Of a DNA stretch of 64,000 nt, positions 1 through 9,586 are shown in pieces (the first letter of the stretch is position 1; each line of letters opens with the position of its first letter). The notes beneath the pieces are model-generated. The model did not search any database. It was not told the origin of the DNA and saw only the letters and a program-made list of their open reading frames with translations. The position numbers and the translations under genes were made by a program. Origin of the DNA: Galdieria partita (taxonomy: Eukaryota > Rhodophyta > Bangiophyceae > Galdieriales > Galdieriaceae); assembly GCA_025991245.1 (NCBI GenBank), contig BQMJ01000062.1:110144-174143 (forward strand), in the 5' to 3' direction.

Positions 1-3
1 GCA

Positions 4-690
4 CCTTACAGTGGAACTCGTCTTCCAAACCATAAAATAGCTCATTAGCGAATCCACTAATTCCAGAAAAACTATCTATTATGAACTGGAATCCTCCCAA
101 GTGACTATTCAAAAGTGCAACAAAAATGAGAACTGGAACTGTCCTACAACAACTGACATACTCACAAGACTCCAACTCTTTTCGTATTTGTTCCAGAAAT
201 TCTTCACCAAGTTTGTCCTTGTAAACTTCAACTCCCTTTTGCAATCCAAGCTGAGACTCTGAAAATTGTACAAAATAACTAAAATACCTGTGAAAAGTAT
301 TGCAGACTCTGCACAACACTAGGAGGCTTTATCAAGGACTTGGGGTCAAAGTTACAAACAGAGTTTTGAGAAACGTCTTTCTTGCTTTGACCTACACCAA
401 CTAATTTATCTCCACAGTATCTTTAAAAGAAATAGACAACTTTACTTGAGTTGCGACGAATTTTCTGTAGTGGTCCAAACCAAGCGAAACCTAGAGAAAC
501 GTGAGACAGTGACTAAGAAATCAAGGGAAACAATAATATTACCTCCCGACTCTGTACTTGAGTATTCGTGTGGATCAATTCCTTTCCTATCACTTCCAAT
601 GGGTCCCCAATCAAACGAAACGAGTCGAGGAACTACACTTGCATCACAAGTTTCACGAAATAAGGAGAAGTCAACGAGTGAATTCTTCAA
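4..690 (-). CDS. Unknown protein, 3' part runs off the window
   Basis: The minus strand stays open through three exons. They are about 690-443, about 417-320 and about 288-8, joined by introns of only about 25 and 31 nt, with a possible further donor (GTAAGG) next to position 8. The translated middle and last exons read like ordinary soluble protein, with charged stretches such as KDKLGEEFLEQIRKELE. No domain is recognised. No ATG opens the first exon: the longest frame begins at a TTG, so the true start may be an unseen upstream exon or the exon border may be wrong. The gene would be head to head with the FNR-like gene starting at 840. The unusually short introns are the weakest part of this model. 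Confidence 0.4.
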
Positions 691-839
691 AAAGAAAAGC
701 TTAAGAATTCATTAAAAAAATCCAAGTAGCCATTACTTGTGATAAATATCGAGAGTTCCAAAACTGAGAACTCACACAGTTGGCTTCGTGTCCTAACTGT
801 ACAGTTATCCACGGGTCTGCTGCCATTAATCTTTCGAGA

Positions 840-2004
840 ATGCAGTTTATTTGTCAATGTTCCACTAGAAGCTCTTTTACCAACTCCCGGAATAAGTTTA
901 TAAATGGCTCTTTATTAAGACTTTGTAGAGAAGTCAATGTTGTTTTTTACAGTCAATTGAGTAGTAGAAATATCTGGAAGTGGAAAACACGCAAGAGAGT
1001 GCTTGTTTCTCAACTGGAAGACTGGTACAAGGTATAAGCTCGTCGTATTATCCAACAACTTTTTAGATATCTTTTACTTAGGCTCGTATCACTCATAATG
1101 TACACGCGTCTGAAGGCCATCGCACTATTTGCTTGGAACCTCCTGCCATTGTTTTGGAACAATATACAAATCCTGGGATGTTCGTGAAACTTTCGGTAAG
1201 CAGCAAGATTTTCTATAGTTTGTAGTAATATTTTTTTAGAATGGCAAAGAAAAACCAAATTTTTTTGCTGTAGCAAGTGCTGTCCATTCTCCCTTTATGG
1301 AGTTTCTGGTGAAGAGAACACACGCGACAGCTTGGTTGTGTGATTTGGAAAAGGTACGTGATAGCTTATCTTTAAAGAGACAAGTATGGATGCTGTTGTG
1401 TTTGTAGGATGGTGAAGTCTTCATAAGTTCCGTTATGGGAAGAGGTTTTCAGCTGTCACGCCTTCACAACGTGGAACATATCTATTTGTTGGCAACTGGT
1501 TCAGGTATTGCTCCACTTAGAGCGGTTATGGAAAGTAAAGAGTTTTTGCAGTTTGCAAACAAAAAGGTTGGTATCTTTTCATTTGCTTATTGGGCAGATG
1601 ATCGATGTTGATAGGATTTACAGCTTTATTACGGCGTTCGTACTCCGGAGAGATTTTCATATCATGATAGATTCTCACTATGGCAACAAACTGGAGTAAG
1701 AATACATAAGATTTGTTCAACGTAAGTGACACAAGTTTGTCTTATGGAAGCATCTATGAGAGCGGCTCTTATGTAGTGACGCGTCAGGCAGGTGGGCTGG
1801 TAGAGTAGGTTATGTACAACATTGGTTGAAGGAGGATGGGATTCCGAATCCTGAGAAAAGTGGTAAGTCTTTCAGTTAGTTGTTCAATCCTCCTTATTAG
1901 AATTAGGGGCATTGTTATGTGGGGTGAAAGGAATGATAGAAGAAGCGACTCATTTGTTACAAACGCAAGGCGTTCCTTCCGATAAGATTTTGACCAACTT
2001 TTGA
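840..2004 (+). CDS. Ferredoxin reductase-like FAD/NAD(P) oxidoreductase, PKIWI502-like
   Basis: Seven exons: 840-1031, 1082-1195, 1240-1353, 1408-1566, 1615-1721, 1777-1862 and 1901-2004. They splice with GT..AG borders into 291 aa. The first ~45 residues are rich in Ser/Arg/Asn and look like an organellar targeting peptide. An FNR-type FAD-binding barrel follows, with YTNPGMFVKLS and then NFFAVASA. The nucleotide-binding domain carries ATGSGIAPLR and LYYGVRTPE, both typical of the ferredoxin-NADP reductase superfamily. The order and spacing match the plant 'fruit protein PKIWI502' group, which is plastid-associated and of uncertain substrate; that assignment comes from family memory. The ATG at 840 was chosen because the in-frame extension to 780 starts with TTG. 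Convergent with selenoprotein H. Confidence 0.82.
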
Positions 2005-2108
2005 AAAACGAGAATTTTATAAAGGAAACTAGACAAATATTCGAAAATCGTGCGATTCTTTCGACGAGAAAGCTTTCTTTTGACTGCAAAAGAAGAAGCC
2101 AACCCGTT

Positions 2109-2157
2109 GTCAGACTTTTCCCAGAGTCACTGACTCTTTTCGGTAAAAAGTCGTCAT
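2109..2157 (-). promoter_or_regulatory. SECIS element of selenoprotein H (form 2)
   Basis: Read on the minus strand, 36 nt after the stop codon, this segment has the SECIS core. UGAC on the 5' side and UGAC on the 3' side give the tandem G.A pairs of the UGAN/NGAN quartet. Above it, GACUUUU pairs perfectly with AAAAGUC, extended by U.G and CC/GG around a bulged A. The apical part begins with an unpaired GAAA 13 nt above AUGA. It is capped by a 5-bp mini-stem (AGAGU/ACUCU), which is the form 2 layout. The fit was judged by eye; no folding program was run. Confidence 0.82.
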
Positions 2158-2193
2158 AAGAGTGAAAGTGTCAATCGAACGACTTTTAAGTAT

Positions 2194-2618
2194 TTATACT
2201 ATTAATGCTTCCAAGATAGTCTCCACCTCGGGAAATTTGAGTTTACGAGGTGGACCTTTAGACTTGCCATCCCATATAAGAGTTTCCTTTTTGTCCTTTA
2301 CCAAATAGACGTTAAAAGTACCTTTGCCTGTGCGAGGTTTCCCATAAGGTTGGATAGCAATAGTCAAGGAGGGTTTCTGCTCTTTCAATGCAGTCTCTAA
2401 TAATTTGGCTTGCCGTTTATACGTTCCTAGATGTGTGGAAGTTATGTGACACAAAAAGAAACCCTTTGGTGCTTACCTCAGCTAGTGCAGTGCTCGATGA
2501 TAATACCATTTTCTAAAGCTTCAACGTTGGCATCATCAGCGGAATTCTTTGACGGAATATCTTGAGCTCTTTTCGTGATTACTTTTTTCTGTACGCCACG
2601 CGCCTTTTTAGGAGCCAT
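2194..2618 (-). CDS. SELENOH: Selenoprotein H, UGA-encoded selenocysteine
   Basis: Two exons, 2618-2477 and 2426-2194, separated by a 50-nt GT..AG intron, encode 124 aa; human SelH is about 122. The N-terminus is basic (KKARG...KRAQD), as in the nuclear/nucleolar animal homologues. The redox motif is CTSU: the U codon is TGA at 2480-2478, one base before the splice donor. Downstream are the family's conserved blocks GTFNVYL, LIWDG and KGPPRKLKFPE. The fold is a thioredoxin-like Rdx domain, and SelH proteins act in redox control. Without UGA recoding the product would stop after 45 residues. The start is the ATG at 2618, giving a MAPKKARG N-terminus like the animal protein. Divergent from the ferredoxin-MBL gene 58 bp away. 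Confidence 0.92.
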
Positions 2619-2676
2619 TCTCTACCAACTCTTAGTGAATTGAATGTTTCCAATGTTTGTTTTGTAGCTTCTGCCC
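2619..2676. promoter_or_regulatory. 58-bp divergent intergenic region
   Basis: Only 58 bp separate the ATG of selenoprotein H (minus) from the ATG of the ferredoxin-MBL protein (plus). Both promoters and 5' leaders must lie here or overlap the neighbouring coding sequence. No TATA box is obvious. Confidence 0.45.
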
Positions 2677-3788
2677 ATGAAGTTGAGTTTTGTGGCAGCT
2701 GTTTTCAAGCAAGGTTGGCATTTGAGTCCAAAAGTTTGTGGAAGACAGAGAACATGTAGGAAATATTGTGTTGTTATGGCTAGTTGCAGAAAACGACGGC
2801 CAGAGAACGTTCCTGGGAATCTGTACGTGGACAATAGTTGCATCGACTGTGACACGTAAGAAACACTCAACTGTCTCATGGTTGGTGACTAAACTTGAAA
2901 AGTTGCCGTTGGTTGGCCCCCAATATCTTTTCAAGAAGTAAAGGACAAAGTTGTGTGCATAAACAACCCGAGTCAACTGAAGAAGAGGAAGCAGCGTTGA
3001 GAGCTATGGTGTCCTGTCCTACTGGAAGCATACGAGTCGAAAAACCTTGTAAACATGTGAAGAAAACGCAAGATTCTTTTCCATATCCAGTACATGGAGA
3101 ATTACTCAACATTTTCTATATGGGGTTTGCCTCTGCAAAGTCGTTTGGTGCTCATTCGTATCTTTGGCTGTTGCCAACAGACAGTCCAACTGCCTCTCCC
3201 AAGTCTGTCTTGGTGGACTCTCCAAGGTTCTTTACACCTTTGGCTAGGAACGTTCAAAGCCTTGTTACTCCAGAAAACAGTGTTGACTGGATGTTTCTCA
3301 CTCATCGAGATGACGTTGCTGATCACGACAAGTGGTCTTCTTACTTGAAAGCACGTCGAATTATTCATCACGCAGATGCTGTTGGCTCTCTTCAGTCTGT
3401 AGAATGGATTCTAGACGGTGATGGTCCCTGGTATCTATCAGAGGATTTAAAACTCGTTCACGTTCCTGGACACACAAGAGGGTCAACAGTATTAATAGAT
3501 AAGCGAAATGGAGTTGCTTTTACTGGGGATCACTTGGCTTTTGATGTGGAGATGGGTGAACTTTGTGCATTTCCTCAAGTATGTTGGTATAGTTGGAAGC
3601 AACAAAAATCAAGTGTTGAGAAACTAATGGATGAACCATTTGAATGGATTCTTCCAGGCCATGGCAGGTTAGTTTTCATAATATACTTTTGCTTTCAATT
3701 TCATGTCTGGCTCATTTTCAGGCCTTTCCACTTTAAGAATGAGAAAGAACGTAAAGAATTACTGGGCAGAATTGCCAAGGAAGTTTAG
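2677..3788 (+). CDS. Ferredoxin-type [4Fe-4S] domain fused to metallo-beta-lactamase fold
   Basis: Three exons, 2677-2855, 2903-3667 and 3722-3788, give 336 aa. The first ~40 residues look like a plastid transit peptide. A mini-ferredoxin follows: ENVPGNLYVD, then C-I-D-C-D-T-C, and a later SCPTGSI supplying a fourth cysteine. The C-terminal MBL fold starts near FASAKSFGAHSYL. Its metal motif is HRDDVADH rather than HxHxDH, followed by HVPGHTRGS, FTGDHLAF and LPGHG. Plants have a chloroplast 'metallo-hydrolase/oxidoreductase' with this same architecture and the same HRDD variant; this is from memory. The substrate is unknown. Exon 2 can be read through in frame past 3667, but splicing there restores GHGRPFHF, the expected family continuation. 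Confidence 0.85.
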
Positions 3789-3964
3789 GGTTGCAACTGG
3801 ACTAAAGTATGCATATAGTGTTTATATAAATGGGAATCAAGAACAAGTCTTCAAAGAGAGAGAAAGAGAGCAACATAGGAGCCAATCACAACCATTTCCA
3901 GTTACTTGTACATATACATATACATACATATATATATAGCTTTGGGTAATAACCAAGTAATCGC
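3789..3964. other. Short convergent spacer with AT-rich microsatellite
   Basis: This is the spacer between two converging genes. Around 3907-3939 it holds an ATAC/AT run (repeats of acatat and tatata). Nothing else is seen. Confidence 0.6.
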
Positions 3965-6336
3965 TTAGAGTTGTTCCAATGCCCTTTTCAGCTTTTTCAA
4001 AGTGTCCAATTGAACTCCACAATTAACTCTACTCACAGAAGAGGAATCTGTGAACTCGGGAAAGACATCTTCATGACTTGGACTCGATGTCCACTCGTTG
4101 GCTTTCTGTTGCCATTCTTCCACTTGACGGATAATTTGTCTTTGTTTCAATTTAAAATGCATCTTCAATACTTCCTCAAAGCCTTTATATGGCTTCTTAA
4201 GAACGTCCAACATGGCATATTTAACCTAAAACACAAAATGTCACATATGGTTAACTTGTATCAAGAATATTTCACAAACAGTATAATCTTGGACATATAA
4301 ATTATATCTTTTTGATTTTCTCTTCCCTCTTATAGTAGATTGAAACTCTTCAAAGCCAGGTTCGTTAAAATAAGGTTCTCCAACAAAAAGAAAACTCTGA
4401 ATGGATACTAAGACCTATGGAATAAGACGGTGAACATCTAAAGCAAATGCCAAAGGTAGGACATACTTGCAATAGAGTACATTGACTTGACCAACTTGGA
4501 CCTGGCCATGTCCCCAGTAGAGAAAGACATATCTATAAGAAGCAAATATGTAAACATAAATACATAAAAGCTGTGCTATACAACCTTGCCACAATTGTAT
4601 AGATTAGGATTGCAACGAATTTCTCCACGTTTTGTATTCAAAAAGCGCCCTACCGGTGGCTTTTCAGGATATTCAATTGGCAAAAGGAAATCAAAGAAGA
4701 ACGCTCCATTTGCATAAGGAGTACTTTCAGGTCCAAAAATAAGTACTCGGAAAACATCAAAATTATTTTCATCCACACGGACGACAATACTTGAGCCATA
4801 AAAAAGTGGAAGATCATTTCTTAGACTTGAAATTTCCTTGGCAAGACGAAATGTACGACCTTTGCTGGCATTCCATTCTTTACACATGTTGTTCTTGTTT
4901 GTTATTGAATGAAACTGTGAAAGACCTTCCATAGTCTGAAACTATATATACACAAAATGAATCAAAACAATATATGAAAATGAAGCATTTACCTGTAAAT
5001 CTTTTAGACGATTACAATACTCTACTGACAAATCCTCATCACTTCTTTCAAGCTTCGGTGTGGATACTTTTTCGATCTTGCTTTGCATCTTATTCGTAAA
5101 ACGTTGATATAAAGTTTTCACGCCACGTACTTGAGCACATGTTTCAGCAACCATATTGATGAGAAATATTTCAGAGCGAGGAATGTCTAAATTAACATTC
5201 AAAGTTGATTTTTGCAGAAAACATATATTTCTCTCAAAATCTCCCAACAAGTCTGCCAAGCATACCTTTGTGTCCTCTTTGTCCGAATCTTTAAAGTCAT
5301 ATGTACAAGAAATAGGAATGAATAGGAACAGTTGCAAAGTGAAATCTTCAGCAAACAATTTTAACAAGTAAAATAGACTCATATACAAGTCCATACGGGA
5401 ACAAACATCATAAACTGAATTATTCCTCAACAGATTTGCGACAATTTGTGCAAAAACCTTATGATACAAAAAGGTCCCAAGAAATAGCGGATACGGACCT
5501 AGTCTTCGATCAAGTAGTATTACTAAACATTCAAAAACAGAAGATAATATAGAATCATCATAATCAGACTTTCTTTTATGCGTTTCATTCTCCGAAAACT
5601 TTTCACGACTACTTCCACCAAAGCCAACTCCTGAAATATGACATCTTGCAGTACGCTTCGAATGACGCGGTGCTAAGTTGCGTTCAATAGTTGCATCTTT
5701 TTGCATATTTCCTCGAGGTGCTTTCTTTCCAAGCGTTGTTGCCATTCTGTCCAATTGGAAACTAATACTTAAAATTCTCGCGAGTCCACAATGAAATCTT
5801 GCCAACGAAGGAAGAGTAGTAGGCTCTACGCTCCATTCTATTACACAAGCTTCAATAGAATATCCACAATAACAGAGTTCTTGTTTTGAGTCACATGAAT
5901 CAGAACATAACGAAACCAAACCACTTCTGCTTTCTAATTGTAGAAGTTTGCCGAGTTTCTCTCTTTCTCCTTCCCAATACTGAAAATACTTGTTGTGTTC
6001 TCCCAGGCTGAATAAATAAATAAAAATTTGGAGACAGTCTCGAGTTGCCAATTTCTGAAAACACAACTGCAGAGGACACTTAAAGTTATTTAGCAAGTTA
6101 CCACAGTCATCTGCCAAAACTCGTTGACAACAACTTTTGCAAAGGTTGTGTCCACAACGTAGCTCCAATAGTTTTGCAACTTGTGGCTGCTTACAGTTGT
6201 CACATGTGGGCCCTTGAATGATGAGTTTGGCTTGAAAACTTGCACCTTTTTGGGGCTGCTTTGGATGGCTATTTTCTGTTACTATCTCCACATCTGAATC
6301 ATCGGATTCCATATCACAAGATAGGAAAATACGCAT
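3965..6336 (-). CDS. RING plus UBC ubiquitin-conjugating enzyme, like the C-terminal part of BIRC6
   Basis: Five exons, 6336-4993, 4941-4585, 4532-4467, 4414-4280 and 4225-3965, give 720 aa. Residues 45-92 form a RING-like zinc finger (CDNC, RCGHNLCKSC, CPLQLC). A helical region of about 350 residues follows. From about 475 there is an E2 UBC fold: DVFRVLIFGPESTPYANGAFFF, NPNLYN, then KICLSLLGTW with catalytic Cys at about 569. It continues into LVSIQSFL and EPYFNEPGFE, the signature tail of the BIRC6/UBE2O class. It therefore likely carries out ubiquitin transfer with both E2 and E3 features in one chain. Animal BIRC6 is giant and has a BIR repeat; neither is seen here. The start could also be the ATG at 6312. 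Confidence 0.85.
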
Positions 6337-6441
6337 GATGCTCAAGTTGTTGATGGCGACGGCGTTTGACAGAGTGGACACAGTTGTTGTTTACTAAGAC
6401 AGCCATCTTAACTTACCAGTTTCAGCTTCATTCGTTTTGGA

Positions 6442-7443
6442 ATGTCAGCAGACTCTGTGGATTGTACTCTTTGGGATCATCTCTTAGCTGGTGCTATAGC
6501 TACTTCAGCTGCAGTTTCCACTATGCATCCTATGGATACTATAAAAACAATACTTCAACATTCTCAAGGAAAGATACTAAGTAGCGTTGCTGACTATTCT
6601 TCCGAATCGCTAGTGCCATCTCATTCGAGTGCCCTTACTATTGCTGGTCGTCTATTTAAGAAAAGAGGAGTTGCGGGTTTCTATCAAGGTGTCGGTGCCA
6701 ACATTGGTGCTCAAACTCCGGCAGGTGCAATCAAGTTTGCGGTTTATGAGATACTGAAACGGAAGTCGGAACTTGTGTTTGATCCAAAATGGCGTATTTC
6801 TGTAGAGTTTGGGTGTGCAGCTTTGGCCTTTATTGCTTGTTCCGTTGTTCTGGTACCTGGAGAAGTTGTGAAACAGCGTCTTCAGTCAGGAGTTTATTCA
6901 TCTATGTTAGCGGGAGTTGTAGAAACTTGGAAAGCGTATGGAGTTTCTGGGTTCTATGCAGGTTATGGTGCAACGCTGTTGCGTGATATTCCATATACTA
7001 TGTTGGAATTTGGCTTGTATGAACAATTCAAGCGGTTATTTCGTGGCGTTTACAAGAAGGAAACTCTTCCACCTCATATAGAATGGTTGCTGGGTGGCTT
7101 AGCAGGTGGCTGTACCGGTTTTCTGACAACGCCTTTTGATGTTATCAAAACTCATTTGATGACAGGACAGCATACGCAAGGTATTTGGGCATTGTTTCGT
7201 AATATAGTACAACGAGATGGATTATCTGGACTTTTTTGTGGAGGCCTTACGAGAGTGTTTTGGTTGATTCCATTCACAGCAGTATTTTTTGGAGTTCACG
7301 AGGCAAGTAAGCGTGTCCTTGTGAGTTTTAAACTTAAGCGACTGCGTTCCACCCGTTTAAGTACTGCTGTTGGATTCTGTGAGCCAAGAATGAAGTTAAG
7401 GAAGCGACAGACGCCATGTTTTATTCCTTCTATTCGTTTGTAA
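6442..7443 (+). CDS. Mitochondrial carrier family protein, S-adenosylmethionine-carrier type
   Basis: A single exon of 333 aa with the three ~100-residue carrier repeats. Each has a Px[DE]xx[KR] signature: PMDTIK, PGEVVK and PFDVIK. The second repeat reads LVPGEVVKQRLQSGVYSS and is followed by RDIPYTMLEF. This resembles the SAM carrier group (SLC25A26/SAMC) more than other carriers. By analogy it would exchange S-adenosylmethionine across the inner mitochondrial or plastid membrane. The basic C-terminal tail (residues about 295-333) is longer than usual. It is divergent from the BIRC6-like gene with 105 bp between start codons. Confidence 0.8.
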   Translation: MSADSVDCTLWDHLLAGAIATSAAVSTMHPMDTIKTILQHSQGKILSSVADYSSESLVPSHSSALTIAGRLFKKRGVAGFYQGVGANIGAQTPAGAIKFAVYEILKRKSELVFDPKWRISVEFGCAALAFIACSVVLVPGEVVKQRLQSGVYSSMLAGVVETWKAYGVSGFYAGYGATLLRDIPYTMLEFGLYEQFKRLFRGVYKKETLPPHIEWLLGGLAGGCTGFLTTPFDVIKTHLMTGQHTQGIWALFRNIVQRDGLSGLFCGGLTRVFWLIPFTAVFFGVHEASKRVLVSFKLKRLRSTRLSTAVGFCEPRMKLRKRQTPCFIPSIRL

Positions 7444-7692
7444 AAAAGTGTTTGAATATTGGAAACAGCTTTGTTATCTATCCATTGGAAGTTGATAGCT
7501 GAACAAAATGGTTCAAACTGTTTGAAGAATAATTTTTACAAATACTATCTTAGGAACGAGTAAAGAATGCTGTAAACGGTGTCCATGGCTATTGTTATTA
7601 TAGAATCTGACAAGAGTTTTCAAAAAATGAAGCATAAACCATAAGTGGAAGAGATAGGAAAAGTGCAAGTTGACAGCTACGACAATTGCTGA
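7444..7692. other. Convergent spacer, nothing recognised
   Basis: This is about 250 bp between the carrier stop and the 3' exon of the Sm-like gene. No ORF, RNA or repeat is seen. Confidence 0.5.
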
Positions 7693-8354
7693 TTATTCTT
7701 CATAAGGAACTGAAAGTTCTAAAGTGATTGATTCCATTCTTTGAGCACCAAACTGCTTCCTATCTATTGGAGTGTTCATTGGGTACAGTTCCACAGAGTA
7801 GCTGTCATTCACAAACTCCTCCTGTTTCGCCTGTGACTATTCTGGTAGACAACTTCCATGGGCATCTTTCGATTTTGTGATCGGCAACTTTCTAAAAGGT
7901 CTTGTTTGTTCTGTCGACAACTTTCTCCTATGCTGATAGAATAAGGAAAATAGCTGAGCAATCGACCATTGGAAAACTCACCCAGTTTTCGGTATTAGCA
8001 ACGACAGCCACATCTTTCAAAAAGTGAAAAAAGAGTATTTGCCTTGCTCGAATGTAAATCAATTCTTTACCGGCAAAGTCCATACTTTCGTTTTGTTGAT
8101 TACTCTATTCTCTCTTAAGTCTCATCTCCAGTTATAAGGTGGCTAAAGTACCTCTTCAGGGCTTCTCAAACTTGTCAGATAAACACTATTTAAAAATAAG
8201 TACAAGCAACCACTTTCAGAATAAGATACCTCATATCTGGTTCCATCTCCTCTAAAATACCTCTTATCTTCTTTCCTCCTCTTAATAATATCTCCACTTG
8301 CTTTCCACATTGAGCTTCTACAACAGTCGTTAGACAAGGTTTTGAACGCCTCAT
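7693..8354 (-). CDS. Sm/LSm-fold RNA-binding protein
   Basis: The exons are 8354-8230, 8185-8152 and 8104-7982. The 3' end is uncertain: either a short exon 7927-7892 or an exon 7836-7693. Both are in phase, and the latter reads strongly as coding (ending LELSVPYEE). The Sm1 motif is visible in GKQVEILLRGGKKIRGILEEMEPDMSVYLTSL when read across the first splice. The Sm2 strand is GKELIYIRARQILFFHF. The length is about 105 aa with the short end or about 141 aa with the long one. Sm/LSm proteins form rings on snRNAs or other RNAs; which member this is cannot be told. It lies downstream of peroxiredoxin II, 95 bp from its stop, in the same direction. An ATG at 8438 would add residues without Sm character. 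Confidence 0.65.
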
Positions 8355-8449
8355 GAGAATTTTGTCCCTCCCCAACAAGTTTTGTTCCAATAGATGAGAA
8401 AACGACCAGACTTTATTTCCTGAACAAATATATACCATAAAGCACAAAA

Positions 8450-8981
8450 TTAAGACAAATCTTTCAATATGGTTTCTGCAGATGAGGCACCACTGAATCC
8501 GGTACCTTCCTCTAAATGCAGCTTTTTAACAACAAAGTTATCAATCAAGCTAGAGAATCTGCGACAACGGATACCACCAAAGTCACCTGTATCGATATCA
8601 AGTCCAAGTTTCTTAACAGACTGTGCGCCACCATCTGCAAGCATCAGTATTTTTCCAGCCACTCCTTGTGATTCTGCCCACTGCTGTAATACAAAAGGGT
8701 CGTTGACAGCTAAACACGCAACTGTATCTATTCCTTTTGATTTGATCTCATCAACTTTTTGTCCAAACCCAGGAAGATGCTGTCTTGAGCAGGTGGGAGT
8801 AAAAGCACCAGGTAGACCAAACAGAACAACTTTCTTCCCGGAAAATACTTGATCAGAAGTTATTACCTTTAGGAAGATAAACGAATAGAAACCATTTGTA
8901 AACAGTTCCTACCTGTGGCTTTCCTTCTTGAAGGACCTGAAACTTCAAGTCTGACAAGATACGGCTTCCCTCTTTCAACAT
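8450..8981 (-). CDS. Type II peroxiredoxin
   Basis: Two exons, 8981-8913 and 8866-8450, give 161 aa, the usual PrxII/PRX5 size. The peroxidatic centre is PGAFTPTCS with Cys at about 49; a second cysteine lies in TVACLAVNDPF at the position expected for PrxII. Other family blocks are LPGFGQKVDEIKSKG and the C-terminal LHLEEGTGFSGASSAETIL. It reduces peroxides using glutaredoxin or thioredoxin. No targeting peptide is evident, so the protein is probably cytosolic. The intron of 46 nt is typical of this window. Confidence 0.92.
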
Positions 8982-9093
8982 GGCTATCAGTCAATTGTTA
9001 CACTTTGCCCAAAGAAGAAATTGCCGTTTTATTTGCACTTTCTATCTCATGTCGGTATCTTCATCATTCTTCTTTTCCAACTTGATCATTCTT

Positions 9094-9524
9094 TCACTGA
9101 CGGACAATCAGCACCACTAAAAGAAGTGCCACTAGTGCAGCAGCTAATATGGCACCTATGAGCAACCACAAATCCAAGTCTATATTTTCAAGTAGACCAC
9201 CTGTCGTACTTTCATCAGCCAACGTGTAAAACCAGTGAGGACTCGAAACAAATAGTTTGGTCGTTAACAACTTTGGAACGCATACAGTATCCACTCTGCA
9301 CTTGAGATTCTGAAATAAATATGCCTTTCTAGAAATAACTTTCGAAAACACTTTTGAAGTTGTCCATTTGGGTTTATTTATGGAAAGAAGAAAAACAAAG
9401 CAAGTGTCTGAGCTCACGGGACATCTCCTCCACGACATCATCATTCTCCTTTGCATAAAATTCTTTCAACTCCAATCGACTTGACAAAAATCCACCAACT
9501 TATTACTTCTTCTATTATACTCAT
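9094..9524 (-). CDS. Small single-pass membrane protein, unknown
   Basis: The well-supported part is the 3' exon ending at 9094. It encodes an acidic stretch (STTGGLLENIDLDLW) followed by a C-terminal hydrophobic segment of about 22 residues (LLIGAILAAALVALLLVVLI) and a short RQ tail, which suggests a tail-anchored or single-pass protein. The 5' structure is uncertain. An ATG at 9524 with exon MSIIEE and then LKEFYAKENDDVVEEMS can be joined in phase, but the following intron would be about 124 nt. No family is recognised. Confidence 0.45.
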
Positions 9525-9586
9525 CCACAAGATACTTATACAAATGATGCTACAACTATTGAAAACAAGACACTAATATATCCAAT

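Noticed and set aside
780-839. In-frame N-terminal extension of the FNR-like protein
   Set aside because: It starts at TTG; the first ATG of the frame is at 840 and gives a normal targeting peptide.
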